Notes: generated by a model not told the origin, from the sequence alone. A DNA stretch of 64,000 nt from Methylobacterium sp. WSM2598 (GCF_000379105.1 NZ_KB900609.1:3655078-3719077); one strand, 5' to 3'; shown: positions 8,568-18,651, counted from the stretch's first letter. A program made the numbers and translations.

Positions 8568-9512
8568 ATGTCCCTGCGCGTCCTCGCCGCCCTGTTCGTG
8601 AGCCTCGTCCTGGCGGGCGCGGCCCACGCCGCCGAGCCGGTCTATCCGCCCGGCTCCCGCTTCGGCTTCGAGCCGATCCAGGACATGCAGGTCTCCCGCC
8701 GCTTCACCGGCTTCGAGCGGCCGGGCGGCGGCGCCACGGTCTCGGTGGTCGAGTTGCCGCCGCAGGACTTCTCCGCCCTCACGGCGAGCTTCACGGCCGA
8801 GAGCCTGAAGGCCCAGGGGCTCACCGTGAAGAACCGCGAGGAGCTGACCCTCGCCGGCGAGGCCAAGGGCATCCTGTTCACGGGCGAGCAGCCGATCGAG
8901 CAGCCCGGCGCCCCGACCATCGCCAAATGGGTGCTGCTCGTGGCCGACCCGACCGTGACCGGGCTGGTGATCGGCCAGATGCTGCCCGGCGCCGAGACCG
9001 ACGAGGCGATGCGCAAGATGCTCACCAGCGTGCGGGTGCGGGCGGCGCTCAGCCTCGACCAGCAGGTCGCCGCCCTGCCCTTCCGGGTGACCGAGACGGC
9101 GGGCTTCCGGCCGGTCCGGGTGCTGGCCGGCAACTCGGTGCTCTACACCGACGGGCCGAAGGACCAGATGACCAGCCTGGAGCAGCCCATCCTGGTTCTG
9201 GCCGAGGCGGTGCAGCCGCCGCTCCCGCCCGACCAGCGCGACGCCTTCGCCAAGGCGGCGCTCTACTCCAACCAGACCCTCAAGGATTTCGCCATCGAGC
9301 GCGCGCAGAGCTTCCGGCAGGGCGGCGCCGACTGGCACGAATTGGTGGCGCGGGCGACCGACATCCCCTCCGGCATGGCGGTGGTGGTGTCGCAGACGAT
9401 CCGCTTCAAGCCCGACGGCTACTTCCGGGCGGTGGGGGTGGTGCGGGCGCAGGACCGCGACGCCACCCTGCCGCGGTTCCGCCAGGTGGTGGACGCGGTC
9501 CAGTTCCCCTAA
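8568..9512 (+). CDS. Exported protein of unknown function, 314 aa
   Basis: Clear Sec signal peptide with cleavage after AAHA, giving a mature periplasmic protein of about 293 aa. No cysteine pattern, membrane helix or enzyme motif is seen. Two related stretches (an N-terminal half to about residue 160 and a C-terminal half starting FRVTETAGFRPVRV) suggest an internally duplicated fold. The ATG at 8568 follows GGAG at suitable spacing. Alone on its strand after alkB. Confidence 0.75.
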   Translation: MSLRVLAALFVSLVLAGAAHAAEPVYPPGSRFGFEPIQDMQVSRRFTGFERPGGGATVSVVELPPQDFSALTASFTAESLKAQGLTVKNREELTLAGEAKGILFTGEQPIEQPGAPTIAKWVLLVADPTVTGLVIGQMLPGAETDEAMRKMLTSVRVRAALSLDQQVAALPFRVTETAGFRPVRVLAGNSVLYTDGPKDQMTSLEQPILVLAEAVQPPLPPDQRDAFAKAALYSNQTLKDFAIERAQSFRQGGADWHELVARATDIPSGMAVVVSQTIRFKPDGYFRAVGVVRAQDRDATLPRFRQVVDAVQFP

Positions 9513-9774
9513 GGGGCGGCGAGGGCGGGGTCGCGGCTCCGCCCGCTCATCGCCGCGGGCCGGCCCCTCGCCCGACCGGCCCCGGGGCGCGCCGCGGCGC
9601 GGAATCCCGCGCGACATCCCCGGAGCCACGCTCCCTGAACGCCGCCGGGCCGGTCGTGTCAGCCGCCGTTCATGCAGCGCCCCTATAGTCCCGCTTCATC
9701 GATCGTCGTCAGTCGCAGCCTCCCGCGCCCCGGCCCGGCGCGCGCGGCGGCGCGTGCCCAGGAGCGGCCCCGCC

Positions 9775-10026
9775 ATGCTCGCCCGCGCGCCCCTGTCCGA
9801 GACGGCGGCGAGTCCGCGCGCCGACCGATCGCCCGGCCCCCTGATCGACAGCCTCGTCCCCGCCCTCGACACGGCCTTCGCCCTCGACCGCAGCGGCACG
9901 TTCCCGGAGGAGATCGCCGCCCTGGTCGCCCGGCTGCTGCCCGCGCGCGCCGCGATCTGGGACGAGGAGCCGGAGGCGGAGGAGGAGGCGGGCGCGCCGG
10001 CGGACCTCGCCGCCGCCGCCCCCTGA
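9775..10026 (+). CDS. Hypothetical protein, 83 aa
   Basis: Not recognised. AGGAG at 9760-9764 precedes the ATG at 9775, which decides the start over an in-frame ATG at 9754. The protein has a short helical centre (PEEIAALVARLLPARAAIW) and an acidic, Ala-rich tail. No export signal. Possibly a small regulatory or structural protein. Confidence 0.5.
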   Translation: MLARAPLSETAASPRADRSPGPLIDSLVPALDTAFALDRSGTFPEEIAALVARLLPARAAIWDEEPEAEEEAGAPADLAAAAP

Positions 10027-10137
10027 GGCACCCGCCCCGGACCGGCGAAGTCCGGCGGTCCCTGCGGCAGCTCGCGCGTTGAGCGGCTGATCGGCCGGCC
10101 CATCATCCGCGCGCGCTGATCGTCGGGGGAGGTGGCG

Positions 10138-11523
10138 ATGGCGAGCGGGACGGGCGGGCTGCTGCGGACGAAGCCGCTCGCGCGGCTCAACGCCGACGCG
10201 GCGGCGGGCGAGCACGGGCTCCACCGCAGCCTCGGCCCCTGGAGCCTCGTGGGGCTCGGGATCGGGGCGATCATCGGGGCGGGCCTGTTCTCGCTCGCCG
10301 GCATCGCGGCGGCCGAGCATGCCGGGCCGGCGGTCGTCATCTCCTTCGCCATCGCGGCCCTCGGCTGCGCCTTCGCGGGCATGTGCTACAGCGAACTCGC
10401 CAGCATGATCCCGGTCTCGGGCAGCGCCTACACCTACGCCTACGCCACGATGGGCGAGTTCGTCGCCTGGATCATCGGCTGGGACCTCGTGCTCGAATAC
10501 GCGGTCGGGGCCGCCACGGTCTCGGTGAGCCGGTCGACATACGTCGCGACGCTGCTGCAGGGCTGGGGCATCGCCCTGCCGCCGCGGCTGCTGCACTCGC
10601 CCTTCGAGAAGGTCGCGCTCGCCGACGGCACCCGGACCAGCGGCCTCGTCAACCTGCCGGCGGTGCTAATCCTCTGCGTGATCTCCCTCCTGCTGAGGCG
10701 CGGCGCCCGCGAATCGGCCCGGGTCAACGCCGTGATCGTCGTCGTCAAGGTCGCGGTGGTGCTCACCGTGATCGGGGGGGGCCTGTTCTACGTCAAGGCG
10801 CAGAACTACGTCCCCTTCGTTCCGGACAATACGGGCACCTTCGGGGAGTACGGCTGCAGCGGGATCATGCGGGCGGCCGGGGTGGTGTTCTTCGCCTATA
10901 TCGGCTTCGACGCGGTCTCGACGGCGGCCCAGGAGGTGAAGAACCCCCAGCGCACCATGATGGTGGGGATCCTCGGCTCGCTCGCGATCTGCACCGTCCT
11001 GTACATCGCCTTCGCGGCCGTGCTGACCGGCCTCGTGCGCTCCGACGCGATGCGGGGCGATGCCGCCCCGGTCGCCACCGCCACCGCGCGCACGCCCTTC
11101 CCGTCCCTGCAGGCGCTGGTGACGCTCGGCGTCATCGCGGGCTTCAGCACCGTCATGCTGGTGCTGCTCTACGGCCAGTTGCGGGTCTTCTACGCCATGG
11201 CGCAGGACCGGCTGCTGCCGCGCTTCTTCGCGGCGATCCACCCGACCTGGCGCACGCCCTACCGCTCGAACCTGTTCTTCATGGTCTTCGCCGCGCTGCT
11301 CGGGGGCTATCTATTTCGGCTACGGCCGCCGCTACAGCCGCGTCGGCCACGCCGCCCGCCCGCGGACCCGCACGGCCTGACCACGGGCGCTCGATACGAC
11401 CAGATCGGACTGTGTTGTTCGAAGAAAAGCGCCGCAGGCCGTGCGCCGCCACACCGCCGCGTTGTTGAGGGGGCGCGAGACAAGGGCGGCTTCTTCGAGG
11501 AAGCTGTCAGCCTCACTTGGTAG
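10138..11523 (+). pseudogene. Amino acid permease (APC family), 3' end replaced
   Basis: Inner-membrane amino acid permease of the cationic amino acid transporter/YfnA type. The start (ATG 10138 behind GGGGAGG) and the first ~390 codons are well preserved: GLGIGAIIGAGLFSLAG, then VVFFAYIGFDAVSTAAQEVKNPQR and FYAMAQDRLLPRFFA. At about 11310, after FMVFAALLGGYL, family similarity stops and the frame runs into Arg/Pro-rich sequence to a stop at 11523. The last membrane helices are missing. The junction joins the fragment to what looks like the tail of another gene, so this is probably non-functional. Confidence 0.8.
11312..11380 (+). pseudogene. Possible 3' remnant of a small Tyr/Arg-rich protein gene
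   Basis: Immediately after the permease breakpoint, in another frame, a short open stretch reads YFGYGRRYSRVGHAARPR and then stops. This resembles the Tyr/Gly/Arg-rich tails of small exported alphaproteobacterial proteins and may be what the permease was fused to. The rest of 11381-11535 holds no gene. Confidence 0.3.
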
Positions 11524-11535
11524 AGGAACACGCGC

Positions 11536-12258
11536 ATGAGATCCTCTTCGGTCTTCGCAGCGGTCACGCTGCTGCTCGCGGGCCCGCCCGCCTTCGCGCA
11601 GGGCACCGCCCAGCAGCGGGCTGCCTGCACGCCGGACGTCTGGCGCCTCTGCGCCTCGGCGATCCCCAATATCGGGGCGATCACCTCCTGCCTGCGGCGG
11701 GAATCCGCGAATCTGAGTCCCGCCTGCCGCACCGTGATGAACGAGGTGCAGGCCCCGACCCAGCAGGCAGCGGCGCCGCGCCCGGTCGCGCGTGGCCCCG
11801 AGCGGCAAGTCGCCGAGCGCCAAATCACCAGGCACCGAGTCGCCGAGCGGCGGATCGCGGAGCGTCAAGCCGCCGCGCGGCCGGTCCAGCTCCGCCGCAT
11901 GGCCCAGGCCCGGCCCGCCCCGCGCCTGATGACCGCCCGGCCCGTCCCCCGGATGATGACGCCCCGGCCGGCTCCGACGCGCTTGGCGATGCGGCGCGGC
12001 TACGCCCATACCGCGATGATGGACCGCCCGGTCCCGCGCGCGGCGTCGCGACGGCACGTCGCCGGGCGCGGCTACGGCATCCCGGCCGGCCTCGCCGGGC
12101 TCGGCGGGCCCGGCAGCCGCTCGGCCATGCGGCAGGCCAATTACTGGATGCGCCAGATCGGCGGCATGATGGGCGGGATGGGAGGCGGCATGGGCGGCAT
12201 GTCCCTCGACTCCATCCGCAACATGCGCGTCGGCGACCTGATGGGCATGATGGAGTAG
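11536..12258 (+). CDS. Exported Cys-rich protein with Met/Gly-rich tail
   Basis: 240 aa with a Sec signal peptide cleaved near PAFAQG. The mature N-terminus has four cysteines in a CTPDVWRLC...SCLRRES...C pattern seen in small exported rhizobial proteins. A degenerate AERQ/RVAERRIAER repeat (about residues 86-112) and an Arg/Pro/Met segment follow, ending in MMGGMGGGMGGM. AGAGGA precedes the ATG. Function unknown; the Met-rich tail could bind soft metals, but that is inference. Confidence 0.7.
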   Translation: MRSSSVFAAVTLLLAGPPAFAQGTAQQRAACTPDVWRLCASAIPNIGAITSCLRRESANLSPACRTVMNEVQAPTQQAAAPRPVARGPERQVAERQITRHRVAERRIAERQAAARPVQLRRMAQARPAPRLMTARPVPRMMTPRPAPTRLAMRRGYAHTAMMDRPVPRAASRRHVAGRGYGIPAGLAGLGGPGSRSAMRQANYWMRQIGGMMGGMGGGMGGMSLDSIRNMRVGDLMGMME

Positions 12259-12372
12259 GCGCGTCCCGCCGGCATGACGCAGGACGGGGCTGAAGGGCCG
12301 CCGCGGCGAGGGCCGCGGCGGCCCCGCCTCACGGCCCGCGATCCGCTTTCCGGACGATCAGTTCCGGGCAGC

Positions 12373-12477
12373 GGATGACACGCCCGCGCGGCGCCTGAGC
12401 GAAGCCGACCCGACATCCGCATGGCCGAAATGGGAGATGGCGAAGCAATCCGCCGGATTTCGGATGACGGCCGCGCC
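12373..12477 (+). repeat. Dispersed SEADIRMAE-type repeat, copy 1
   Basis: About 105 bp closely matching the element at 29338-29482: GGCGCCTGAGCGAAGCC, CATCCGCATGGCCGAAAT, GGAGATGGCGAAGC and CGGATGACG occur in the same order. Not part of a supported gene. It lies just upstream of the deleted phosphate permease. The rest of 12259-12598 shows no gene. Confidence 0.7.
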
Positions 12478-12598
12478 TGCCCTGATCCCTCCGGCCCCCG
12501 CGGCACCTGCCCGCGCCTGTCACACGGGTGTCGCCCCCCGCGGATCAGGGTCCGCGCAAGGACTCGCCCGTGAGTCCGGCCAGAACGGGGGAGCGGCG

Positions 12599-13147
12599 AT
12601 GTCGCGTTCGGCGGTCGGCGGCTTGGGTCCGGTGGCGGGTCCCTCCGGAACGCCGCAACCGAAGGAGGGGCGGCCGAATCTCGACGGCCGGACCTCCGTC
12701 CTCGCCGCCGCGATCTTCGTCGCGGTGCTCGGCGGCGCGCTGCTCTGCGCGGCCTGCGGCATGCGCATCGACGTCATCGAGACCGGAACGGCGGTCGTCA
12801 CCTCCCCGCCCGTCATCCTGCCCTTCGTGGCACTGACCATCGCGCTCGCCTTCGAGTTCGTGACCGGCTTCCACGACACCGCCAACGCCGTCGCCACCGT
12901 CATCTGCAGCCACTCGCTGCCCGCCACCGTCGCGGTGGTCTGGTCGGGCTTGTTCAACTTCCTGGGCGTGCTGCCGGTCTCGACCACGCACGTCCTGTCC
13001 TCGGGCGCCGCCGGCACCATGGCGGCGAACCGCTCGGGGCTGCAGCCCGGCACCCTGCGCAACCTCGCCATGGCGTGGCTGCTCACCCTGCCGGTCGCCA
13101 TGCTCCTGTCGGGCCTGCTCTACGCGGTCTCGTCGCAGGTGTTCTGA
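12599..13147 (+). pseudogene. Inorganic phosphate transporter (PHO4/Pit family) with internal deletion
   Basis: Only the two ends of a Pit permease remain, joined in frame. The N-terminal signature (FVTGFHDTANAVATVI, then VVWSGLFNFLGVL) runs straight into the C-terminal signature (PVSTTHVLSSGAAGTMAAN ... WLLTLPVAMLLSGLLY). Family members have roughly 500 residues; this has 182, so about 300 central residues are gone, with the breakpoint near 12970. ATG 12599 follows GGGGGAG. The frame is intact, so a short membrane protein may be made, but transport is unlikely. Confidence 0.8.
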
Positions 13148-13149
13148 GC

Positions 13150-14193
13150 ATGGCGGCGCCGGCCCCGGCCGCCTTGCCGCGGCTCCTGTGCGACGAGCCG
13201 GCCCTGCCGGGCCTGCTCTTCGCGATGATCTTCGACGAGACGGGGCGCGGCCGGCTCGTCGGGCACGACGAGGATCTGCCGGCCCTCGGCAGCTTCGGCG
13301 AGGGCTTCCTCTGGCTGCACCTCAACCTCGTCGACGCGCGCCTCGACACGATGATCGCGGAGGGCCGGCTCGGCCCGCCGCGGCTCGCCGCCTCGGCCTT
13401 GGGGCGCGACGCGCACCAGCGCATCGCCGTCGAGGGCGGCTTCGTCGGCGGGGTCGTGGCGGACCTCGCCCGCGACGGCGCGCGGGCGAAGGTCGACCCG
13501 GCCGGGCGCCTGCACGTCGTGATGGGGCCGCGCTTCCTGGTGAGCGGCCGCCGCCACCCGGTGGTCGGCCCCGACGCGACCCGCGACGCCGCCCAGGAAG
13601 GCCTGCCGATCACCTCGCCGGTGCGCCTGCTGGAGGCGCTGATCGGCCACGTCGTGGGCGCCATGGCGAAGGAGGGCGCGGCCCTCTCGGAGGAGCTCGA
13701 CGCCATCGAGGACCACGTCATCGAGGAGACCTCGCGCGTCGAGCGCCGCCGCCTCGGCCCGATCCGCCGCGACGCCGTGCGCCTGCACCGCCAGCTCCTC
13801 GGCCTGCGGGCGGTCTTCCACCGCTTCGAGGAGGAGGGCGAGGCGGAGGGCCTGCCCGACCGCGAGGTCGCGGCCGCGGCCCGCATCGCCCAGCGGCTCG
13901 ATTCCCTCGACCGCGACATGCTGGCCATGGCCGATCGCAGCCGCCTCCTGCAGGAGGAGCTCTCGGCGCGGCTCGCCGAGGAGACGAACCGGCAGCTCTT
14001 CACCCTGTCGGTGCTCACCGCCCTGTTCCTGCCGCCCACCCTGGTGACGGGCGTGTTCGGCATGAACACCAAGGGCCTGTTCTTCGCCGAGCACGAGGCG
14101 GCCTCCCTCTTCGCCCTCGGCATCGCCGGGGGCTCGGCGCTCGCGGTGTACCTCGTCATCCGGATCCTGGGGCTGCGCGCGCCGGGCCGCTGA
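13150..14193 (+). CDS. CorA-family divalent cation transporter (ZntB-like)
   Basis: Membrane channel or transporter for Mg2+, Zn2+ or related ions. It has a long cytoplasmic N-terminal domain, a coiled helical stalk (about 170-285) and two C-terminal membrane helices. The family-defining G304-M305-N306 sits at the end of TM1 (PPTLVTGVFGMNTKGL). The GMNTKGLFF form and loop resemble ZntB-type zinc transporters more than Mg2+ CorA, but substrate cannot be fixed. ATG 13150, 2 bp after the Pit remnant stop. Confidence 0.85.
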   Translation: MAAPAPAALPRLLCDEPALPGLLFAMIFDETGRGRLVGHDEDLPALGSFGEGFLWLHLNLVDARLDTMIAEGRLGPPRLAASALGRDAHQRIAVEGGFVGGVVADLARDGARAKVDPAGRLHVVMGPRFLVSGRRHPVVGPDATRDAAQEGLPITSPVRLLEALIGHVVGAMAKEGAALSEELDAIEDHVIEETSRVERRRLGPIRRDAVRLHRQLLGLRAVFHRFEEEGEAEGLPDREVAAAARIAQRLDSLDRDMLAMADRSRLLQEELSARLAEETNRQLFTLSVLTALFLPPTLVTGVFGMNTKGLFFAEHEAASLFALGIAGGSALAVYLVIRILGLRAPGR

Positions 14194-14358
14194 GCCCGGG
14201 TCCTCGGCGGCGCCGGACCTGACCCAGGAGTAGTGTGGCATGCCGGACGCAACCAGAGGAAAAGGACGCGGGCGGGCACGCATCCCTGGGACGCCGGGAC
14301 CGGGCCGGGGCTAGGCTCGCCCCGGCTCCCCGCAGGGCTGCTTCGGGTTCTCGACGAC

Positions 14359-14943
14359 ATGCGTGCCAACCTTCTGGGTCTTGCCGCCGCGGCGGCGGCG
14401 GTGCCGGCCGTCGCGGCCGATCTCGCGGCGCCGGTGCCGGTGCCGGCCTATCGGCCGCCGGTGCAGCCGCTCAGCATCGTGTCGGAGTTCCGCATCGGCG
14501 GCTCGGCGCAGGACCCCTGGAGTCCCGAGGCCGGCAGCGGCAACGTCGTGAGCGAGGTGCTGTTCGCCAAGCCGGTGGTCCCGGCGGACCCGTTTTGGAG
14601 CCAGTTCGTGCCGCGGCCCACCGTCGGCGGCAGCTACAACACCGCGGGCCGCACCAGCTACGCCTATCTGGGCGCGACCTGGACCTTCGACATCACGGAC
14701 CGGATCTTCGTCGAGGGCTTCTTCGGCGCCTCGTTCCACAACGGCGCCACCGGCCGCTTCGTGCCGCCGAACTTCAACGCGCTCGGCTGCTCGCCGCTCT
14801 TCCGCGAGGCCGCCTCGCTCGGCTTCCGCCTGACCGAGCACTGGAGCGTGCTCGCCACGATCGAGCACCAGTCCAATGCGGGGCTCTGCGTCGCCAATCG
14901 CGGCCTGACCAATGTCGGCGGCAAGGTGGCCTACACGTTCTGA
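14359..14943 (+). CDS. Acyloxyacyl hydrolase, PagL-like lipid A deacylase
   Basis: Outer-membrane beta-barrel of the PagL lipid A 3-O-deacylase family. Signal peptide ends at AVAADL. The catalytic His and Ser lie in IEHQSNAGLC (H170, S172), followed by RGLTNVGGKVAYTF ending in Phe, as expected for a barrel. The third catalytic residue of Pseudomonas PagL (Glu, about 12 residues after Ser) is not obvious here. Start ATG 14359; a longer frame from 14233 would bury the signal peptide. Confidence 0.8.
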   Translation: MRANLLGLAAAAAAVPAVAADLAAPVPVPAYRPPVQPLSIVSEFRIGGSAQDPWSPEAGSGNVVSEVLFAKPVVPADPFWSQFVPRPTVGGSYNTAGRTSYAYLGATWTFDITDRIFVEGFFGASFHNGATGRFVPPNFNALGCSPLFREAASLGFRLTEHWSVLATIEHQSNAGLCVANRGLTNVGGKVAYTF

Positions 14944-15057
14944 CCCTCCGCTCGCCGGCCGGACGGCAGCGGCCGCGCGCCCTCTGTCCAATTGGAAGCG
15001 CGCGCCCCCTCGTGTAGACGGTCCCGACAGCCGCCAAGCGTCGGGAAGCGAGAAGCC

Positions 15058-15633
15058 GTGGTCGTCCTCAACCGCATCTACACGCGCACCGGCGATGCCG
15101 GCACCACCGCCCTGGCGAGTGGCGAGCGCCGCTCCAAGGCGGACCTGCGCATCGAGACCTACGGCACCGTCGACGAGACCAATGCCTGCCTGGGGCTCGC
15201 CCGCCAGCACACGACCGGCGAGCTCGACGCGATGCTCTCGCGCGCCCAGAACGACCTGTTCGATCTCGGGGCGGACCTCGCGACGCCCGAGAGCGACCAG
15301 CCCCTGCCCTACGAGCCCCTGCGCCTCGTCGCCGCCCAGGTCGAGCGCGTGGAGCGGGAGATCGACGCGCTCAACGCCGCGCTGACGCCCCTGCGCTCCT
15401 TCGTGCTGCCGGGCGGCACGCCCGCCGCGGCCGCCCTGCACCTCGCCCGCACGGTCTGCCGCCGGGCCGAGCGGCTCGCGGTGGCGCTCGCCGCCACGCC
15501 GGGCGAGCGGGTCTCGCCGGTGGCGATCCAGTACCTGAACCGCCTCTCCGACTTCCTGTTCGTGGCCTCGCGCGTCGCCAACGACGGCGGCGCCAGGGAC
15601 GTGCTCTGGGTGCCCGGCCAGAACCGCGCCTGA
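15058..15633 (+). CDS. pduO: PduO-type ATP:cob(I)alamin adenosyltransferase
   Basis: Transfers the adenosyl group of ATP to cob(I)alamin, making adenosylcobalamin for mutases. 191 aa. The N-terminal ATP-binding motif RIYTRTGDAGTTAL is intact, with YGTVDETNACLG, FVLPGGTPAAAALHLART and the R-rich CRRAERLA helix all in family positions. GTG start at 15058. In methylotrophic alphaproteobacteria this enzyme serves methylmalonyl- and ethylmalonyl-CoA mutases; the acyl-CoA genes downstream agree with such metabolism. Confidence 0.93.
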   Translation: MVVLNRIYTRTGDAGTTALASGERRSKADLRIETYGTVDETNACLGLARQHTTGELDAMLSRAQNDLFDLGADLATPESDQPLPYEPLRLVAAQVERVEREIDALNAALTPLRSFVLPGGTPAAAALHLARTVCRRAERLAVALAATPGERVSPVAIQYLNRLSDFLFVASRVANDGGARDVLWVPGQNRA

Positions 15634-15689
15634 GGCGCCGCCGCCGCCCTGCCGGGACCGTACCGATCTTTCGAAACCAACCCCCGGCC

Positions 15690-15727
15690 GGGCCCCCCGC
15701 CGCCCGCGCGGCGGCCCCGGCCCGGGC
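15690..15727 (+). terminator. GC hairpin after the adenosyltransferase
   Basis: GGGCC...CCGCCGC and GCGGCGG...GGCCC form an imperfect long stem 57 bp after the stop, followed by GGGCTTTC. It separates the adenosyltransferase from the etfB promoter. Confidence 0.45.
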
Positions 15728-15738
15728 TTTCGCCCGCG

Positions 15739-15767
15739 TTGACATTTCGGAAAATCGGCCGTTACGG
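15739..15767 (+). promoter_or_regulatory. Sigma-70-like promoter of etfBA
   Basis: TTGACA at 15739-15744, a 17-bp spacer and TTACGG at 15762-15767, in one of the few AT-richer spots around. Transcription would start near 15775, about 85 nt before etfB. Confidence 0.6.
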
Positions 15768-15859
15768 TCCGGCACCTTGCTCCCAAAAGGGATGGTCGGC
15801 GGGCTTGCGCGCGGCGCGCGCGACGGCACGGCCTCCCGGCCCGGAAGGAAACGACGGTC

Positions 15860-16609
15860 ATGAAGGTCCTGGTGCCCGTGAAGCGGGTCGTCGATTACAA
15901 CGTGAAGATCCGGGTCAAGCCGGACGGCTCGGGCGTCGAGCTCGCCAACGTCAAGATGTCGATGAACCCCTTCGACGAGATCGCCGTCGAGGAGGCGATC
16001 CGCCTGAAGGAGAAGGGCAAGGTCACCGAGATCGTCGCCGTCTCGATCGGGCCGCAGCAGGCCCAGGAGACCATCCGCACCGCGCTGGCGATGGGTGCCG
16101 ACCGCGGCATCCTGGTCAAGACCGACGCCGCGGTGGAGCCGCTGGGCGTCGCCAAGATCCTGAAGGCGCTGGTCGACAAGGAGGGTCCGAGCCTCGTCAT
16201 CCTCGGCAAGCAGGCGATCGACGACGATTCCAACCAGACCGGGCAGATGCTCGCGGCGCTGCTGGGCTGGCCCCAGGGCACCTTCGCCTACCGGATCGAG
16301 GCCGGCGAGGGCGCCCTCGACGTGACCCGCGAAATCGACGGCGGGTTGCAGACGCTCACGCTGCAGCTGCCGGCCATCGTCACCACCGACCTGCGCCTCA
16401 ACGAGCCGCGCTACGCCAGCCTTCCCAACATCATGAAGGCCAAGAAGAAGCCCCTCGACACGGTCGAGCCCGAGGCGCTCGGCGTCGACGTGAGCCCGCG
16501 GCTCAAGGTGCTCAAGACCGTGGAGCCCGGCGGCCGGCAGGCGGGCGTCAAGGTCGGCTCGCCGGCCGAACTCGTCAACAAGCTGAAGGTCGAGGCCGGC
16601 GTCCTCTGA
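15860..16609 (+). CDS. etfB: Electron transfer flavoprotein beta subunit
   Basis: Small subunit of ETF, which takes electrons from acyl-CoA dehydrogenases and passes them to ETF-ubiquinone oxidoreductase. 249 aa, full length. Starts MKVLVPVKRVVDYNVKIRVK. The AMP/FAD-binding region (VEEAIRLKEKG, ILGKQAIDDDSNQTGQMLAALLGWPQ) and the recognition loop (LRLNEPRYASLPNIMKAKKKP) are all conserved. ATG preceded by GGAAGGAAA. Followed by etfA after 29 bp. Confidence 0.97.
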   Translation: MKVLVPVKRVVDYNVKIRVKPDGSGVELANVKMSMNPFDEIAVEEAIRLKEKGKVTEIVAVSIGPQQAQETIRTALAMGADRGILVKTDAAVEPLGVAKILKALVDKEGPSLVILGKQAIDDDSNQTGQMLAALLGWPQGTFAYRIEAGEGALDVTREIDGGLQTLTLQLPAIVTTDLRLNEPRYASLPNIMKAKKKPLDTVEPEALGVDVSPRLKVLKTVEPGGRQAGVKVGSPAELVNKLKVEAGVL

Positions 16610-16638
16610 CGCGCCTCCCGAGATCGAGGACAAGCGAC

Positions 16639-17589
16639 ATGGCCACCCTCCTCCTGGTCGAGCACGCCGATGGCAAGCTCAAGGATGCCAGCCTCAAGGC
16701 GCTGACCGCCGCCAAGCAGCTCGGCGCCCCCGTTCACGCCCTCGTGGCCGGCGCGGGAGGCCGGCAGGCCGCCGAGGCCGCCGCCGCCCTCGACGGCGTC
16801 GAGAAGGTGCTGCTGGCCGAGGACTCCGCCTTCGACCACCTGCTCGCCGAGCCGACCGCCGCCCTGATGGCCGAGGTCGCGGCGGGCTACGACGCGGTGA
16901 TCGCGGCCGCGACCACCGAGGGCAAGAACGTGCTGCCGCGCGTGGCCGCCCTCCTCGACGTGGCGCAGGTGTCGGACATCATCAAGGTCGTGTCGCCCGA
17001 CACGTTCGAGCGGCCGATCTACGCCGGCAACGCGATCCAGACCGTGCAGGCGACCGACGCCAAGAAGGTGATCACTGTGCGCACGGCCGCCTTCAAGGCG
17101 GCGGAGGCGGGCGGCGCGGCGGCTCCGATCGAGGCGGCGGCCGCCGCGGCGGCGCCGGAGGCGAAATCCGCGTTCAAGGGCGAGGAGATCGCCAAATCGG
17201 ATCGTCCGGAACTGGCCTCCGCCAAGTTCGTGGTCTCGGGCGGGCGCTCGCTCGGCTCCGCGGAGAAGTTCAAGGAGCTGATCGAGCCGCTGGCGGACGC
17301 GCTCGGGGCGGCGGTGGGCGCCTCGCGGGCCGCGGTGGATGCGGGCTACGCGCCCAACGACTGGCAGGTCGGCCAGACCGGCAAGGTCGTGGCGCCCGAC
17401 CTCTACGTGGCGGTCGGCATCTCGGGGGCGATCCAGCACCTCGCCGGCATGAAGGACTCGAAGGTGATCGTGGCGATCAACAAGGACGAGGAGGCGCCGA
17501 TCTTCCAGGTCGCGGATTACGGCCTGGTCGGCGACCTGTTCCAGATCGTGCCGGAGCTGCGCCAGGAGATCGCCAAGGCCAAGGGTTGA
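16639..17589 (+). CDS. etfA: Electron transfer flavoprotein alpha subunit
   Basis: FAD-binding subunit of the ETF heterodimer, 316 aa. N-terminal domain begins MATLLLVEHADGKLKDASL. The C-terminal FAD domain carries VVSGGRSLGSAEKF, VGQTGKVVAPDLYVAVGISG, AIQHLAGMKDSKVIVAINKD and ADYGLVGDLFQIVPEL. An Ala-rich linker sits at about residues 150-185. The frame is open upstream into the etfB region, but the family N-terminus fixes the ATG at 16639. The last codons and stop are part of a 15-bp tandem repeat. Confidence 0.97.
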   Translation: MATLLLVEHADGKLKDASLKALTAAKQLGAPVHALVAGAGGRQAAEAAAALDGVEKVLLAEDSAFDHLLAEPTAALMAEVAAGYDAVIAAATTEGKNVLPRVAALLDVAQVSDIIKVVSPDTFERPIYAGNAIQTVQATDAKKVITVRTAAFKAAEAGGAAAPIEAAAAAAAPEAKSAFKGEEIAKSDRPELASAKFVVSGGRSLGSAEKFKELIEPLADALGAAVGASRAAVDAGYAPNDWQVGQTGKVVAPDLYVAVGISGAIQHLAGMKDSKVIVAINKDEEAPIFQVADYGLVGDLFQIVPELRQEIAKAKG

Positions 17590-17621
17590 TGGGCCAAGGG
17601 TTGACGGGCCAAGGGTTGACG
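17577..17621 (+). repeat. Three tandem 15-bp units at the etfA stop
   Basis: GGCCAAGGGTTGATG followed by two copies of GGCCAAGGGTTGACG. The first unit contains the final Ala-Lys-Gly codons and the stop of etfA, so each unit repeats the end of the gene. Confidence 0.9.
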
Positions 17622-17659
17622 GGCACGGCCCCGCGCGGGGCGGCTCGCGGATGATGAGA

Positions 17660-17700
17660 GCGGGGCCGGCTGTCGTGTTGCTGCGACGGCGCGGCCCCGC
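17660..17700 (+). terminator. Long hairpin downstream of etfA
   Basis: GCGGGGCCG and CGGCCCCGC arms enclose a second paired segment GCTGTCG / CGACGGC around an 8-nt loop. A smaller palindrome GCCCCGCGCGGGGC lies just before at 17628-17641. Probable end of the etfBA transcript. Confidence 0.55.
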
Positions 17701-17769
17701 ATGGCGTGATAGAATCGTGATGTGCGAGAGGGCCCCGCTGCGGGTTGGGTCCCTGTGAGGTGCGGGGCG

Positions 17770-18651
<882 letters not shown>

